From assembly GCA_964346175.1 (NCBI GenBank), contig CAYFTG010000020.1:1-24013 (forward strand): DNA of 24,013 nt, read 5' to 3'. This document shows, piece after piece, positions 1 to 7,133 of this stretch (positions within the stretch are counted from its first letter, which is position 1; each line of letters begins with the position of its first letter). The DNA comes from DTU032 sp964346175 (GTDB lineage Bacteria > Bacillota > Clostridia > Saccharofermentanales > DTU023). A program made the position numbers and the translations under genes. The notes below the pieces were generated by a model that had not been told where the DNA came from, ran no database searches, and worked only from the letters and a program-made list of their open reading frames with translations.

Positions 1-4
1 ATTG

Positions 5-81
5 TGGTGGGCCATCAGGGACTTGAACCCCGGACCGACCGGTTATGAGCCGGCTGCTCTGACCGACTGAGCTAATGGCCC
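5..81 (-). tRNA. tRNA with anticodon CAT, probably tRNA-Ile2 (lysidine type)
   Basis: On the minus strand a full cloverleaf of 77 nt folds. The acceptor stem is GGGCCAT/ATGGCCC, the anticodon stem is GCCGG/CCGGT around loop CTCATAA, the T arm is CGGGG-TTCAAGT-CCCTG, and the CCA end is encoded. The anticodon CAT is shared by initiator Met, elongator Met and the isoleucine tRNA whose C34 is turned into lysidine by TilS. The paired 1-72 position argues against the initiator. C4-G69 and C5-G68 in the acceptor stem are known TilS recognition pairs, and the D arm and anticodon arm resemble known bacterial tRNA-Ile2 sequences. I therefore favour Ile2 over elongator Met. The fold is certain; the identity is inference. 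Confidence 0.93.
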
Positions 82-110
82 GCAGAATCATTTTGACGGC
101 AACAAACAGA

Positions 111-139
111 ATTATATGTAAGATAACTTAGTCTGTCAA
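111..139 (-). promoter_or_regulatory. consensus sigma-A promoter of the CAT tRNA
   Basis: Read on the minus strand, the -35 box is TTGACA (134-139), the spacer is exactly 17 nt, and the -10 box is TATAAT (111-116). Both hexamers match the consensus perfectly. The predicted start near position 104 leaves a leader of about 23 nt before the tRNA. This strength is usual for stable RNA genes. Confidence 0.85.
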
Positions 140-187
140 GGTCGTTTCTTAAACTAATGGTACATTCTTAATTGTAATCTGAAGCCC

Positions 188-217
188 TTTAGCCTTCTAC
201 ACTGTATCATGTATAAT
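188..217 (+). promoter_or_regulatory. candidate promoter of the ligase/racemase/FemX operon
   Basis: A perfect TATAAT -10 box lies at 212-217. The only -35 candidate is the weak TTTAGC at 188-193, 18 nt upstream. The predicted start near 224 gives a leader of about 60 nt before the GTG at 286. Confidence rests on the -10 box and the position alone. Confidence 0.45.
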
Positions 218-285
218 CATACTGGTAAATTTTTAGCAGATAATTGCTAGAGTGGTTGGCTGCAAAGCAAGTGAGGTTATAGTTC

Positions 286-1467
286 GTGCGAAAGGCATTT
301 GTATTAGGGATTAATTATTACATTGGATTAAGCGTACTTAGGTGTTTAGGTCGCGAAGGCGTACCTACTGTTGCCTGTGATTATGATACAAAAGCCTACG
401 GCTGGAAATCTAAATACGTCAGCGAAAAACTCTTGGTGCCGGATTATAAAGAGGACAGCCGCGGCCTCTTGGATGCCCTCGTTAGTGCAGCTACGAAAGA
501 GAAGGAAAAACCTGTCCTTTTCCCATGTCATGACAATTACGTGCAATTTATGGATCAATATTTTGACGACTTGAAGGAGTACTTCCTCTTTCCGCAAACA
601 ATCAAAGGCTTAGGCAGTCGTTGCAGTGATAAAAAGGAATTGGCTAAATTAGCTGAGGAGCACGGTGTGCTACAGCCACCATCACTAGATATAGCGGATG
701 AAAATTTGGCAGAAAAAGTGGCGTCTCAGCTTACATACCCTTGTATAATCAAACCGGATAATTCACCTGCTTTTGTAGCCAAATTTCGGAGTAAAGTTTT
801 CCTGATTTCAGACGAGACGGAATTAAAGAGCGCTGTGAAGAAAATATCTGAAGCGGGTTTAACGGCTCAAGTCCAGAAAATTATTAAAGGCTTTGATGAT
901 CATATGTATACCTATGATGTCTATGTAAACCAGGCAGGACAGGTCAGCCATATGATGACAGGACAGAAAAAACGGCAGTGGCCGATAAATTTTGGTGCCA
1001 GCACTTTTATTGTGCAGACATATGTGCCAAAATTGCATGAAATAGGTGCGCCTTTCTTAAAAAATATTGGCTGGCGCGGCTTTGCAGAAATTGAGTTTAA
1101 AAGGGAAGAGGGCACTGACGATTTTTACCTAATAGAAATCAATACTCGGACTACAAATTTCAACTCTATGATCGCTGCCTGCGGGATCAATATGCCTTAC
1201 GTAGCTTATAGGGATCTCTGCGGTGAAGCTCTAGCTGACAAACATATTGAGGAAGATCTCAACGAAGCATTCCGCTATCGTTATGAGGATATTTTTGCTA
1301 AGAGGGCTTATCGCCGCCGTGGACAGTTAAATAGAAAAGAAATGCGGGAGCAGGAACGCGGCTATCATGTGACGGAAGCGCTCTTTGCTCGTGATGATAT
1401 CAAGCCCTGGCTGAACTTTTGGTCAGGCAAAGTAAAAAGACTCCTAACAAGGTGGTATAAGAAATGA
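286..1467 (+). CDS. ATP-grasp carboxylate-amine ligase, D-aspartate-ligase-like (copy 1)
   Basis: This 393-residue cytoplasmic protein has ATP-grasp architecture. An N-terminal Rossmann-like pre-domain (VLGINYYIGLSVLRCLGREG) is followed by the ATP-binding lysine in PCIIKPDNSP (K156). The Mg-binding motif is LIEINTRTTNFN, with E284, N286 and R288. The family (COG3919-like) includes the D-aspartate ligases that join the beta-carboxyl of D-Asp to the side-chain amine of the peptidoglycan stem peptide. The start is GTG with a GAGGT ribosome site about 9 nt upstream. The stop overlaps the ATG of the aspartate racemase gene by 4 nt, which supports a D-Asp-related substrate. A second ATP-grasp ligase two genes on is clearly different in sequence, so the two may use different substrates. 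Other amino acid ligations in this family cannot be excluded; the substrate is inferred from context. Confidence 0.8.
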   Translation: MRKAFVLGINYYIGLSVLRCLGREGVPTVACDYDTKAYGWKSKYVSEKLLVPDYKEDSRGLLDALVSAATKEKEKPVLFPCHDNYVQFMDQYFDDLKEYFLFPQTIKGLGSRCSDKKELAKLAEEHGVLQPPSLDIADENLAEKVASQLTYPCIIKPDNSPAFVAKFRSKVFLISDETELKSAVKKISEAGLTAQVQKIIKGFDDHMYTYDVYVNQAGQVSHMMTGQKKRQWPINFGASTFIVQTYVPKLHEIGAPFLKNIGWRGFAEIEFKREEGTDDFYLIEINTRTTNFNSMIAACGINMPYVAYRDLCGEALADKHIEEDLNEAFRYRYEDIFAKRAYRRRGQLNRKEMREQERGYHVTEALFARDDIKPWLNFWSGKVKRLLTRWYKK

Positions 1468-2195
1468 AAAAACTCGGAATAGTAGGCGGCATGGGACCTT
1501 TAGCCGGTTGCGAATTTTACCGAATGTTAATTGAAACTACGCCTGCCGACTGCGACCAAGAACATTTTGATGTCTTGCTTTCCGGTCATGCCAGCATTCC
1601 TGATCGTACTGTAGCTGTAGAAAGCGGAGATTACGCTCCTTTACTGGCTGCGATTGGCGAAGATTTAGCTTTGTTTGAACACAGCGGCATGGACCTCGTC
1701 AGCATACCTTGCAATACTAGCCATACTTACTATGATGAACTACAAAGTTTGACCTCCATACCTATTTTTAATATGGTGAAAAATGCGATCTCTGAGTTGA
1801 AGGAAAAATGTGGCGACCGTCGCGTAACTTTGTTTTCGACGCGCGGTACCTATATATCTGAGGTTTACTGTAAGTATGCAGCGGCTGCCGGCTTAGATCT
1901 TCGTTATCCTACTGAAGAAGATAGGGAAGTAGTAATGAAGGCTATTTATCATGTCAAGTCAACTCAGGAAGTGAGAGTTCCATGGCTGGACCCCCTACTG
2001 GACAAATATACTCGAGACTCAGGCTTGGTTTTATTTGCTTGCACCGAATTGTCCGTACTGGACATCATGCCTCAGCACGCAGATAAGGTGGCGGACGCAA
2101 TGTCGATGATGGCTTTAGCTGTGGTCAAGTTGATGAAGTCTGAGCATGAGGACTTCGTACGCCTTTTGCCGCGCTACATAGGCGGCCTTAAATAA
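1464..2195 (+). CDS. racD: aspartate racemase (Asp/Glu racemase family)
   Basis: The 243-residue product fits the PLP-independent aspartate/glutamate racemase family, which interconverts L- and D-aspartate by a two-cysteine proton relay. The N-terminal IVGGMGPLAG motif is typical of the aspartate branch. Both catalytic cysteines are present: C83 in PCNTSH, and C193 in ACTELS followed by the usual T-E. Their spacing matches characterised aspartate racemases. The start ATG lies inside the stop of the upstream ligase gene, with AAGGTGG 8 nt before it, so translation is probably coupled. Sitting between two ATP-grasp ligases, it most likely supplies D-Asp for peptidoglycan assembly, as the racemase-ligase pairs do in enterococci and lactococci. 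A glutamate-specific MurI is less likely given the GGMGP motif. Confidence 0.88.
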   Translation: MKKLGIVGGMGPLAGCEFYRMLIETTPADCDQEHFDVLLSGHASIPDRTVAVESGDYAPLLAAIGEDLALFEHSGMDLVSIPCNTSHTYYDELQSLTSIPIFNMVKNAISELKEKCGDRRVTLFSTRGTYISEVYCKYAAAAGLDLRYPTEEDREVVMKAIYHVKSTQEVRVPWLDPLLDKYTRDSGLVLFACTELSVLDIMPQHADKVADAMSMMALAVVKLMKSEHEDFVRLLPRYIGGLK

Positions 2196-2213
2196 TTTTT
2201 GCTGGAGACTGAA

Positions 2214-3470
2214 ATGAAAACAAGTCACAAACGCAAACAGCTCGAACAGAAGGTTTTGCCCATTCTCTTAGGGACTGATCTCAACGCTTATGGCGTTGCA
2301 GTCCAGTTTCATGCAGCCTATGGTATTAAATCTTTGGCTATCGGGAAGGGCAGGCTGGTTTTTACTGAAAAATCAAAAATTATTGATGTTATTACCTTTG
2401 CGGACTTCGATCAGCCTGAGATTTTCCTTAAGACTTTGCTGCGTGAAGGTGCAAGATTGAAGCAGGATTATGAACACCTCATCTTATTGGCTTCTAATGA
2501 TAATTATGCCGAACTTGCCATCAAACATAGTCAGAAGTTATCTGAATTTTACCACCTGCCATTCGTGACAGAGGAACTGATGGAGGAGCTAATATCAAAG
2601 GAACATTTTTACGAGCTATGCGAAAAACACGGCTTAGCTTACCCACAGACTGTGGTAGTGCGCAAGGAAGATGCTCCCTATGAAGTAGAATTACCTTTTG
2701 ATTTCCCGGTTATTGCCAAACCGTCCAACTCCATAAGCTATTTTGTGCTCGATTTTCCGGGTAAAGAGAAAGCTTATTACGTGCCTGATGCAATGCGACT
2801 TCAGGAGATTCTGCAATTAGTCTATGACAACGGCTATGAAGACGCTATGATCGTTCAGGACTATGTGCCCGGTGACGACACCTGTGGCTTGGTGGCTAAC
2901 GCTTATTGTGACGGTCAAGGCAAAGTACGTATGCTCTCTTTAGGAAAACCGATCCTAGAGGATCCTACTCCTATTTATATAGGTAACTATGCAGCCATTC
3001 GAGATGTGAAAGAACCTGAATTAGCCCAAGAGTTTATTACCTTCTTAGAGAGTATTTCTTATACAGGTATGGCCAACGCCGATTTCAAGTATGATGGGCG
3101 CGATGGAAAGTATAAGGTTTTTGAGATAAACTTGCGGCAGGGAAGAGCCAGCAACTATACTATGATGTCCGGTTGTAACCTGGCCGAAGCTTTGGTGAAC
3201 GATTACGTCGAACACAAACAGCTAGATACTGTATTGGATAATGGCCAAAACTTTTTGTGGCTCAGCGTGCCGCCGCAAGTGGCTGTAACGTTAACGGAAG
3301 ATCCCGCCAGCAAGTCATATGCTGAAAACATGATCAAGACAAAGCGCTATTCTGTGTGCTATCGTTATAAACCTGACCTCACGTTAAAGCGTCGCCTTAT
3401 GCTAGCTAAGTACGACAAAAAACTGCTGCAACGTTACGAAAAATATTTTGTAGAAAGACGCAATAGATAA
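2214..3470 (+). CDS. ATP-grasp ligase, probable D-aspartate ligase (copy 2)
   Basis: This is a 418-residue ATP-grasp protein. The nucleotide-binding lysine lies in FPVIAKPSNS (K169). The metal-binding motif is VFEINLRQGRASNY, with E304, N306 and R308, followed by SGCNLAEALVNDYV. The E-I-N-x-R-Q-G-R pattern resembles what I recall of lactic acid bacterial D-aspartate ligases more closely than copy 1 does, so this is the better candidate for adding D-Asp to the stem-peptide lysine or ornithine. I chose ATG 2214 because GGAG at 2204-2207 lies 6 nt before it. An in-frame TTG at 2199 would add five residues but lacks a ribosome site. It follows the racemase gene by 18 nt and precedes the FemX-like gene by 5 nt, so co-transcription is very likely. 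Substrate assignment rests on family and neighbours, not on a diagnostic residue. Confidence 0.8.
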   Translation: MKTSHKRKQLEQKVLPILLGTDLNAYGVAVQFHAAYGIKSLAIGKGRLVFTEKSKIIDVITFADFDQPEIFLKTLLREGARLKQDYEHLILLASNDNYAELAIKHSQKLSEFYHLPFVTEELMEELISKEHFYELCEKHGLAYPQTVVVRKEDAPYEVELPFDFPVIAKPSNSISYFVLDFPGKEKAYYVPDAMRLQEILQLVYDNGYEDAMIVQDYVPGDDTCGLVANAYCDGQGKVRMLSLGKPILEDPTPIYIGNYAAIRDVKEPELAQEFITFLESISYTGMANADFKYDGRDGKYKVFEINLRQGRASNYTMMSGCNLAEALVNDYVEHKQLDTVLDNGQNFLWLSVPPQVAVTLTEDPASKSYAENMIKTKRYSVCYRYKPDLTLKRRLMLAKYDKKLLQRYEKYFVERRNR

Positions 3471-3475
3471 TCACA

Positions 3476-4471
3476 ATGACACAACTTGACTTAAATGATT
3501 CGCAAGCTTTAGCTCGCTATGACGCTTTTGTGCGTCAATCTCCTTACGCAAGTTTTTATCAAGACAGGGGTTGGGCTCAGGTCAAATCGAACTGGAAGTC
3601 GGCTTATTTTATCTACGAGCGGGACGGAAATATAGTGGGAGCAGTGTCTGCACTGAGCATCACTGCCAAAAACGGCATTCCTTTCATTTATTGCAGCCGA
3701 GCACCGGTAATGGATCCTTATGACACGGAATTGTGGCGACAGATGATTGAGGAAGTGCGCGCCTACGCCATTTCAATAAATGCTTTTTTTGCTCGTTTTG
3801 ATCCTGAACTGCCAGAAGATGCTTCTTTGCGAGAACATTTCTTGCAGCTCGGCTTTAAAGTCAGATCGGCAGAGTTACCGCTGTCAGATTTTATCCAACC
3901 ACGCTGCAATGCCGTCTTGGACTTAAGTGATAAAACTCCGGAACAGGTATTGATGGGTTTTGATGCTAAAAAACGCTATGACATACGGGTCGGTCTTAGA
4001 CATGACATTAACTTTACTCAAAGCCGGGAAGAAGAAGCCTTGAGAATATTCTCTGAGATGACGGAGAAAATGGCAGAACGCAAAGGAATCTCTTTGCGTG
4101 ACTTTGCCTATTTTGAACGCCTGCTGCTGGCATTCCCCCAAGCTTTCATTATGCTCGGCTCTTACGAAGGAGAGGCGATTTGCGGTGCCTTAATGCTGCC
4201 TTACGGCGATAAAATGACGTATTTATATGCAGCGTCGTCAGACGTTCAGCGTTCACTACAGGCACCTAATGCTTTGTTGTGGCATTTGATTGAAGATGCA
4301 ATAAGCAAAGACTATACTGCTTTTGATCTGGGTGGAGTTTTTGCCATGGATAGCTCTTGTCCTCTTTATAAATACAAAAAGCCATTTGTTAAGCAGGAGG
4401 GGATTACGTCATACATCGGTGAGTTGGATCTAATTATCGATGAAGAAGTTTATGCAGACTTCATTAAATAA
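3476..4471 (+). CDS. FemA/FemB/FemX-type peptidoglycan aminoacyltransferase
   Basis: The 331-residue protein has the double-GNAT pattern of the FemABX family. The N-terminal part carries SFYQDRGWAQVKSNW, the centre has KKRYDIRVGLR, and the C-terminal GNAT core has AICGALMLPYGDKMTYLYAASS. The end is the family-typical DLGGVF...CPLYKYKKPF block. These enzymes transfer amino acids from aminoacyl-tRNA to the stem-peptide side chain on lipid II or its UDP precursor. The length and the absence of a long coiled-coil insert resemble the soluble first-residue enzyme FemX of Weissella rather than FemA/FemB of staphylococci. It is the last gene of the operon, 5 nt after the ligase, with no clear ribosome site, so translation is probably coupled. 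A tRNA-dependent transferase together with two D-Asp-type ligases is unusual. Confidence 0.82.
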   Translation: MTQLDLNDSQALARYDAFVRQSPYASFYQDRGWAQVKSNWKSAYFIYERDGNIVGAVSALSITAKNGIPFIYCSRAPVMDPYDTELWRQMIEEVRAYAISINAFFARFDPELPEDASLREHFLQLGFKVRSAELPLSDFIQPRCNAVLDLSDKTPEQVLMGFDAKKRYDIRVGLRHDINFTQSREEEALRIFSEMTEKMAERKGISLRDFAYFERLLLAFPQAFIMLGSYEGEAICGALMLPYGDKMTYLYAASSDVQRSLQAPNALLWHLIEDAISKDYTAFDLGGVFAMDSSCPLYKYKKPFVKQEGITSYIGELDLIIDEEVYADFIK

Positions 4472-4497
4472 GGGGGAAAAGACTTCAGTTCAAATAT

Positions 4498-4526
4498 TTG
4501 ACGGAAGGCTGCTTAACAATTAGAAT
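4498..4526 (+). promoter_or_regulatory. promoter of tRNA-Pro
   Basis: TTGACG (4498-4503) and TAGAAT (4521-4526) each match the sigma-A consensus in 5 of 6 positions and are separated by exactly 17 nt. The predicted start near 4533 lies about 9 nt before the tRNA. Confidence 0.7.
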
Positions 4527-4541
4527 GGATTAGCTCTTTAT

Positions 4542-4617
4542 CGAGGTGTAGCGCAGTTGGTAGCGCGCTTGCTTTGGGAGCAAGATGCCGCAGGTTCGAG
4601 TCCTGTCACCTCGACCA
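4542..4617 (+). tRNA. tRNA-Pro (anticodon TGG)
   Basis: A 76-nt cloverleaf has acceptor stem CGAGGTG/CACCTCG, anticodon stem CTTGC/GCAAG around loop TTTGGGA (anticodon TGG), and T loop TTCGAGT. The CCA end is encoded at 4615-4617. It decodes CCN proline codons, mainly CCA and CCG. It has its own promoter upstream and a hairpin terminator directly downstream. Confidence 0.95.
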
Positions 4618-4620
4618 GTA

Positions 4621-4653
4621 GCCTCTGAAGCATCAACTTCAGGGGCATTTTTT
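4621..4653 (+). terminator. Rho-independent terminator after tRNA-Pro
   Basis: A 10-bp stem, GCCTCTGAAG paired with CTTCAGGGGC (one G-T pair), encloses a 6-nt loop and is followed by A and six T. It begins 3 nt after the tRNA CCA end. Because no terminator is visible between 4471 and the tRNA, it could also stop read-through from the upstream operon. Confidence 0.85.
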
Positions 4654-4693
4654 ACATTATGGGCCTTTCTTTCTTCTGAGAGGAGAAGCAAAA

Positions 4694-5392
4694 ATGTCAT
4701 TTGATTATCTGAAGACCGAAAACTTCTATACACTATCTTCTTCCTTGTGTGCCGATTTTTTGTTGAAATTTGAGTATCCGTGGCAGGCCTTGCCTGAGAT
4801 CAAAGAATTTATTCGCGCAGTTCAACAAAATTTGTCTCAAGAAGATTTCTACGAACATTCACCGGGTGTTTATCTGGCGAAATCGGTAAAACTTTTTCCG
4901 TACGTTAACATAATGGGTCCAACGATCATTTGTGAGAATGTGGAAGTAAGATCCGGTGCTTTTATCCGTGGAAACGTTTTTGTCGGACCGGGTAGCGTAG
5001 TCGGTAATTCATCGGAGCTGAAGAACAGCATTTTTGTTGACCATGTCCAGGCACCACACTTTAATTATGTAGGTGATAGCATCCTTGGTAGCGGTACGCA
5101 TTTGGGTGCAGGCGTCATCACTTCTAATCTGAAGTCAGATGGTTCGAACATCTCCGTTCACACTAAAGATGGTAGTGTACCCACTCATTTACGCAAGTTT
5201 GGAGCCATTACGGCAGAGAAGGTGGAGATCGGCTGTAATGCGGTACTAAATCCAGGCAGTATGGTTGGAGCATCCAGTCGGATTTATCCCTTATCTTCTG
5301 TGAGAGAATACGTGCCTGCACATTCGATTTACAAACAAGACGGGCAAATTGCTCCTCTTGTTTATGAGCAGGATACAGACGTGCTAAAATAG
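4694..5392 (+). CDS. left-handed beta-helix sugar-nucleotide acyltransferase-like protein (GlmU C-domain-like)
   Basis: This 232-residue protein lacks any nucleotidyltransferase (Rossmann) domain. It has an alpha-helical N-terminus of about 60 residues followed by hexapeptide repeats of a left-handed beta-helix. The PHFNYVGDSILG segment (H122) matches the acetyltransferase active-site region of bifunctional GlmU, and GAGVITSNLKSDGSN matches the acetyl-CoA-binding turn. Databases often label such proteins UDP-N-acetylglucosamine pyrophosphorylase, but the pyrophosphorylase part is absent here. An acyltransferase or binding role on a sugar nucleotide is more likely. The start ATG has AGGAG 8 nt upstream. 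The gene follows the tRNA terminator with only 40 nt in between, where I see no convincing promoter, and precedes the next gene by 9 nt. The substrate is unknown. Confidence 0.75.
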   Translation: MSFDYLKTENFYTLSSSLCADFLLKFEYPWQALPEIKEFIRAVQQNLSQEDFYEHSPGVYLAKSVKLFPYVNIMGPTIICENVEVRSGAFIRGNVFVGPGSVVGNSSELKNSIFVDHVQAPHFNYVGDSILGSGTHLGAGVITSNLKSDGSNISVHTKDGSVPTHLRKFGAITAEKVEIGCNAVLNPGSMVGASSRIYPLSSVREYVPAHSIYKQDGQIAPLVYEQDTDVLK

Positions 5393-5401
5393 ATAGTACT
5401 T

Positions 5402-6199
5402 ATGATTATTGCCTTAATTATTTTTTTCATCGCTACTGTATTTCTTATGTGGCAGGGGACACTCTCCCTACCTCTTGGTATTGTGTTTAGTATTGGAACG
5501 GTAGCTATTTTATTTTATCTTTTCATCAAGAATGCTCGTCTTTCCCTGCGACTGCAGAAGGCTATGAAAAGATATAAGGCTAAATGGGTTGGTGCTGTTG
5601 CGATTGTATCGGGCTTGTCTACTACACTTAGTCGGGACAGTATCTTACTTCTTAACCGTCGCGATGAATTGATTATTGAGGGACCCTTACGCAGTATAAC
5701 TATGCCGCTGGAAGCAATTGAGCGAATAGGAGTTCTCTTTGGCGATAGTATAATGCGCTACAGCGACTATGATTTAGCAAAACTGCTTGAACTCGGTATG
5801 GTACCAAATTTATCGTATATTAGAGCATACTTGAAGCGAAATCCTCAGGCTAAACGTCAAAGGTTTATTCTAATTAAGCCTTTCGCAACGTCTGAAGAGC
5901 TTGAACGCTCCGATATGATTGTTTTAGTCGAGGGAGCCGCGCTTTCAAATCTGCGTGCATTACTGAATCGCCCTGAGATTACGTCCATCGCGCGTGTAGT
6001 GGATAAGAGGTATAGCAAGCAAGATCTTAAGTCTGCAAGCAAAACAAACAAAACTGTAAAAACAGATAAAAGAATCGAAAATAAACGTAGATTAATAAAA
6101 GAAAATTTCCCTGGACAGAATACCGGAACCCACGACATGTGGGTCGGAAATGATTTCAGGGACAAAGGAGCAAACAATAATGGCAGTAAATCCCGATAA
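5402..6199 (+). CDS. unrecognised membrane protein with two N-terminal helices
   Basis: I do not recognise a family for this 265-residue protein. Two hydrophobic segments at about residues 2-18 and 25-43 form a membrane hairpin. A basic stretch (KNARLSLRLQKAMKRYK) then suggests that the rest is cytoplasmic. The middle (about 60-200) looks globular and mixed alpha/beta, with LNRRDELIIEGPLRSITMPL reminiscent of a PH-like or regulatory fold, though this is only an impression. The last 65 residues are lysine-, serine- and asparagine-rich and probably disordered. The 3' end overlaps the start of the moxR gene by 20 nt, so the two are likely co-expressed. Its place ahead of the MoxR/DUF58/transglutaminase genes suggests an accessory role in that membrane module. 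The start is ATG, with only weak ribosome-site similarity upstream. Confidence 0.7.
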   Translation: MIIALIIFFIATVFLMWQGTLSLPLGIVFSIGTVAILFYLFIKNARLSLRLQKAMKRYKAKWVGAVAIVSGLSTTLSRDSILLLNRRDELIIEGPLRSITMPLEAIERIGVLFGDSIMRYSDYDLAKLLELGMVPNLSYIRAYLKRNPQAKRQRFILIKPFATSEELERSDMIVLVEGAALSNLRALLNRPEITSIARVVDKRYSKQDLKSASKTNKTVKTDKRIENKRRLIKENFPGQNTGTHDMWVGNDFRDKGANNNGSKSR

Positions 6200-7133
6200 G
6201 GCCTGTGCCTTAGCGCTAGCTATTGAAAATAATGTTTCACAGGTGATGGTCGGCAAGAGCAAGACCATTCGCCTTTTACTTATTGCCTTGACGGCAGGGG
6301 GGCACGTTCTGATTGAAGATGTGCCGGGGATTGGTAAAACAACCTTGGTAACGGCTCTAGCGCGGTCTCTTGATTTAGATTTTTCTCGCATTCAGTTCAC
6401 GCCGGACGTAATGCCGTCGGATGTCAGCGGATATAATCTCTACGATCAAAAGACCGGAGACTTTATCTTTAAGCCGGGTGCAATCATGACTCAGATCTTA
6501 TTAGCGGATGAAATCAACAGAACGTCGCCAAAGACGCAATCTGCACTCTTGGAAGCAATGCAGGAAAATCAGGTGACTGTTGATCAGACAACCTATGAAC
6601 TGCCGCAACCATTTATGGTCATGGCCACGCAAAATCCGATTGAGCAGCAGGGTACGTATGTTTTGCCTGAAGCTCAACTGGATCGATTCATGTTTCGCAT
6701 GACGCTTGGATACCCTACGGCTCAGGAAGAGATTAATATTATGTCTCGTTTTTCTAGCGAGAATCCTGTGAAAAATTTGCAGCCTGTTGCGTCTGCGGGG
6801 GATGTCCTCTGGTTGCGTGATCAAGCGAAGCAGGTCTATGTTGCAGACGCTATCAAAATATACATCACTAATCTGGCTCAGCAGACGAGGCGGCATCCGG
6901 ATGTTGAACTGGGTGCGAGTCCCAGAGCTTCCTTAATGCTCCTTCAGGCCAGCAAAGCTGCAGCTTTGCTAAGCGGACGTGACTACGTCATCCCTGATGA
7001 TGTCCAAGGCCTCTTGCATTATGTTTTTGATCATCGTCTTCTGATCAAGGCTGAGGGTCGTTTACGCGGTGCTGAGACAAGCAGTATTGTTGAATCACTG
7101 AAGGGAACTGTTCAAGTCCCGACGCAAAAATGA
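6180..7133 (+). CDS. MoxR-family AAA+ ATPase
   Basis: The 317-residue protein has a Walker A motif DVPGIGKT (about 47-54), Walker B ILLADEIN (D110, E111), the MoxR hallmark TPDVMPSDVSGYNLYD, sensor 1 MATQNPIEQQGTYVLPEAQLDRF, and a C-terminal lid domain. MoxR ATPases act as chaperone-like remodelers, usually with a von Willebrand or DUF58 partner encoded next door. I chose ATG 6180 because AAGGAG (6165-6170) lies 9 nt upstream; an earlier in-frame ATG at 6150 has no ribosome site. The stop overlaps the start of the DUF58 gene in an ATGA junction. A short hairpin (6128-6144) lies just before the ribosome site. The family assignment is secure; the client proteins are unknown. Confidence 0.93.
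   Translation: MAVNPDKACALALAIENNVSQVMVGKSKTIRLLLIALTAGGHVLIEDVPGIGKTTLVTALARSLDLDFSRIQFTPDVMPSDVSGYNLYDQKTGDFIFKPGAIMTQILLADEINRTSPKTQSALLEAMQENQVTVDQTTYELPQPFMVMATQNPIEQQGTYVLPEAQLDRFMFRMTLGYPTAQEEINIMSRFSSENPVKNLQPVASAGDVLWLRDQAKQVYVADAIKIYITNLAQQTRRHPDVELGASPRASLMLLQASKAAALLSGRDYVIPDDVQGLLHYVFDHRLLIKAEGRLRGAETSSIVESLKGTVQVPTQK

Noticed and set aside
4530..4733. Minus-strand reading frame of 67 codons across the tRNA-Pro gene
   Set aside because: It is the antisense of the tRNA and its terminator. The GRGDRTRTCGILLPKQ stretch is the well-known false protein produced by translating tRNA antisense, and there is no ribosome site.
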